Positions 20,022 to 20,959 of a stretch of DNA of 20,959 bases are shown one piece after another. Origin of the DNA: DSNY01 sp037446035 (lineage in GTDB: Bacteria; Pseudomonadota; Gammaproteobacteria; Burkholderiales; Burkholderiaceae_F); contig JBBIJJ010000047.1 of assembly GCA_037446035.1 (NCBI GenBank), positions 1 to 20,959 of the forward strand. Direction: 5' to 3'. The first letter of the stretch is position 1, and every line of letters starts with the position of its first letter. The notes beneath the pieces are model-generated. The model was not told where the DNA came from, made no database searches, and saw only the letters and a list, made by a program, of their open reading frames with translations. Position numbers and translations under genes: made by a program.

Positions 20022-20828
20022 ATGCTCAGGCCCGATCCGTCGAACGAATTCGCCCGGCGCGCGGCGCGCGTGCGCTTCGTGCTGGTTGCGCCGAGCCACC
20101 CCGGCAACATCGGCGCCGCCGCGCGCGCGATCAGGACGATGGGGTTCGCGCGGCTCGCGGTCGTCGCGCCGCGCCTGCCCGAATTCCAGTCGCATGCCGA
20201 TGCCGTCGCATTCGCGGCGGGCGCGGCCAACGTGCTCGCGGATGCCACCGTGCATGCCGATCTGATCGACGCGCTGCGCGGCGTGCACTTCGCGCTCGCG
20301 ATGAGCGGCTACTCGCGCGAATTCGGCCCGCCGCTCGTCGATCTGCGCAGCGCGGCGGCGCAGGCAAGGGCGGTGCTGGACGCCGGCGACGAAGCCGTCG
20401 AGATCGCGTTCGTGTTCGGCACCGAACGCAGCGGTCTGCGCAACGAGGAGGTCGAACGCTGTCATGCGTGTTGCGCGATCCCGGCCGACCCGACACACCC
20501 GTCGTTGAACCTGGCGCAGGCGGTGCAGGTCGCCGCCTACGAATGCCGGCTGGCATTGCGCGCGGCGGCGGTGCCGCACGATCGTTTCACCGCCGAGCCG
20601 CCGGCGGACGTCGAAGCGGTCGAAGGCATGCTCGCGCATCTTGAGCGGGCGCTGACGGCGATCGGCTACCACGATCCGGCCGAACCCAAGCATCTGATGG
20701 CGCGGCTGCGCCGGCTGTTCGCGCGCGCGCGGCCGACGCGCAGCGAAGTCGACATCCTGCGCGGCGTGTGCGCGGCGATCGAAACCCGCAAGGACGAGCG
20801 TCGTGGGCGCAAGCGCGCGCCGGGCTGA
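20022..20828 (+). CDS. trmJ: tRNA (cytidine/uridine-32 2'-O)-methyltransferase TrmJ
   Basis: A 268-residue SPOUT-class methyltransferase that 2'-O-methylates position 32 of tRNA anticodon loops. The three trefoil-knot motifs are FVLVAPSHPGNIGAAARAIRTMG near residue 20, FVFGTERSGLRNEEV near 130, and IPADPTHPSLNLAQAVQV near 155. The C-terminal extension of about 80 residues, ending in a basic tail (RKDERRGRKRAPG), is typical of TrmJ and contributes to tRNA binding. ATG 20022 is the first usable start: the frame is open upstream but overlaps suhB in antisense and is not protein-like there. It diverges from suhB, and the two promoters overlap. The downstream gene is cut by the window edge. Confidence 0.93.
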   Translation: MLRPDPSNEFARRAARVRFVLVAPSHPGNIGAAARAIRTMGFARLAVVAPRLPEFQSHADAVAFAAGAANVLADATVHADLIDALRGVHFALAMSGYSREFGPPLVDLRSAAAQARAVLDAGDEAVEIAFVFGTERSGLRNEEVERCHACCAIPADPTHPSLNLAQAVQVAAYECRLALRAAAVPHDRFTAEPPADVEAVEGMLAHLERALTAIGYHDPAEPKHLMARLRRLFARARPTRSEVDILRGVCAAIETRKDERRGRKRAPG

Positions 20829-20843
20829 CGCCGTATGCGGCGC

Positions 20844-20862
20844 GCGCATGCATCGCATGCGC
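20844..20862 (+). terminator. Hairpin directly after trmJ
   Basis: GCGCATGC (20844-20851) pairs perfectly with GCATGCGC (20855-20862) around the loop ATC, 15 bases after the trmJ stop. There is no T run, so it may be an mRNA 3'-end stabiliser or a Rho-assisted stop. Confidence 0.35.
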
Positions 20863-20930
20863 AATGGCCGCTGTCCGAGCGCGCCGTCGCGTGCCATGCT
20901 GCGTGCATCCACTCGACCGCCATCCGGCCG

Positions 20931-20959
20931 ATGAACGATCTTCCGCGCAACTTGCCCGG
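20931..20959 (+). CDS. Possible start of a further gene, cut by the window end
   Basis: ATG 20931 opens a frame (MNDLPRNLP) that runs off the window. There is no Shine-Dalgarno sequence and nine residues are too few to identify. It lies 102 bases after trmJ on the same strand. Confidence 0.2.

Noticed and set aside
1..20959. tRNA, rRNA genes, insertion sequences or attachment sites
   Set aside because: No cloverleaf, rRNA segment, transposase or integrase was recognised by reading both strands.

Overview
The window looks like a piece of chromosome from a GC-rich (well over 60% GC by eye) betaproteobacterium, most likely of the Burkholderiales or a near relative. The evidence is the gene order: rnm-yciO-M50 protease-trpS-methyltransferase-dapA-bamC-MBL hydrolase, then roxA divergent from a SlyD-like isomerase next to mutS, then suhB divergent from trmJ. 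It also has a long-form TrpRS and a BamC directly after DapA. No phage, insertion sequence, plasmid or CRISPR genes were seen. The window is mostly housekeeping genes; the unusual material is in the spaces between them.

Positions 1-2665 (+): a hairpin-rich stretch without a recognisable gene, a DUF455 ferritin-like protein (TTG start, possibly coupled to an 8-codon leaderless ORF), two tandem paralogous small proteins of unknown function, and a MaoC-type hydratase. Positions 2776-4455 (-): an AMP-forming acyl-CoA synthetase, divergent from an alpha/beta hydrolase (4536-5411, +). Positions 5586-12693 (+): a long same-strand series with a PHP-domain nucleotidase/RNase (rnm), yciO, an M50 membrane protease, trpS, a methyltransferase, dapA, bamC and an MBL-fold hydrolase. 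These cover RNA and nucleotide maintenance, tryptophan charging, lysine/diaminopimelate synthesis and outer-membrane protein assembly.

Positions 12694-13573: about 0.9 kb without a gene. It carries dispersed GGGATGAC-type repeats and a 13-unit tandem array with an exact 20-bp step (13111-13370). Six ACGATCGT palindromes sit at unit junctions, in two triplets exactly 100 bp apart. Next, on the minus strand, comes a tiny Ala-Pro-repeat lipoprotein with its own promoter, 5'-end hairpin and rho-independent terminator. Beyond it, also on the minus strand, is a coupled roxA-DUF7931-like pair.

Positions 15673-20959: roxA and the SlyD-like gene diverge from a dyad-symmetric AT-rich promoter. mutS and suhB (-) follow, and suhB and trmJ diverge from overlapping promoters next to a perfect 10-bp inverted repeat. 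A recurring theme is a -10 element 6-8 bases before a start codon, suggesting leaderless mRNAs, and GC-rich hairpins at predicted mRNA 5' ends. No clear new multi-gene system is visible. The best candidates for undescribed biology are the 20-bp array, the tandem unknown paralogs, the Ala-Pro lipoprotein and the symmetric promoters.
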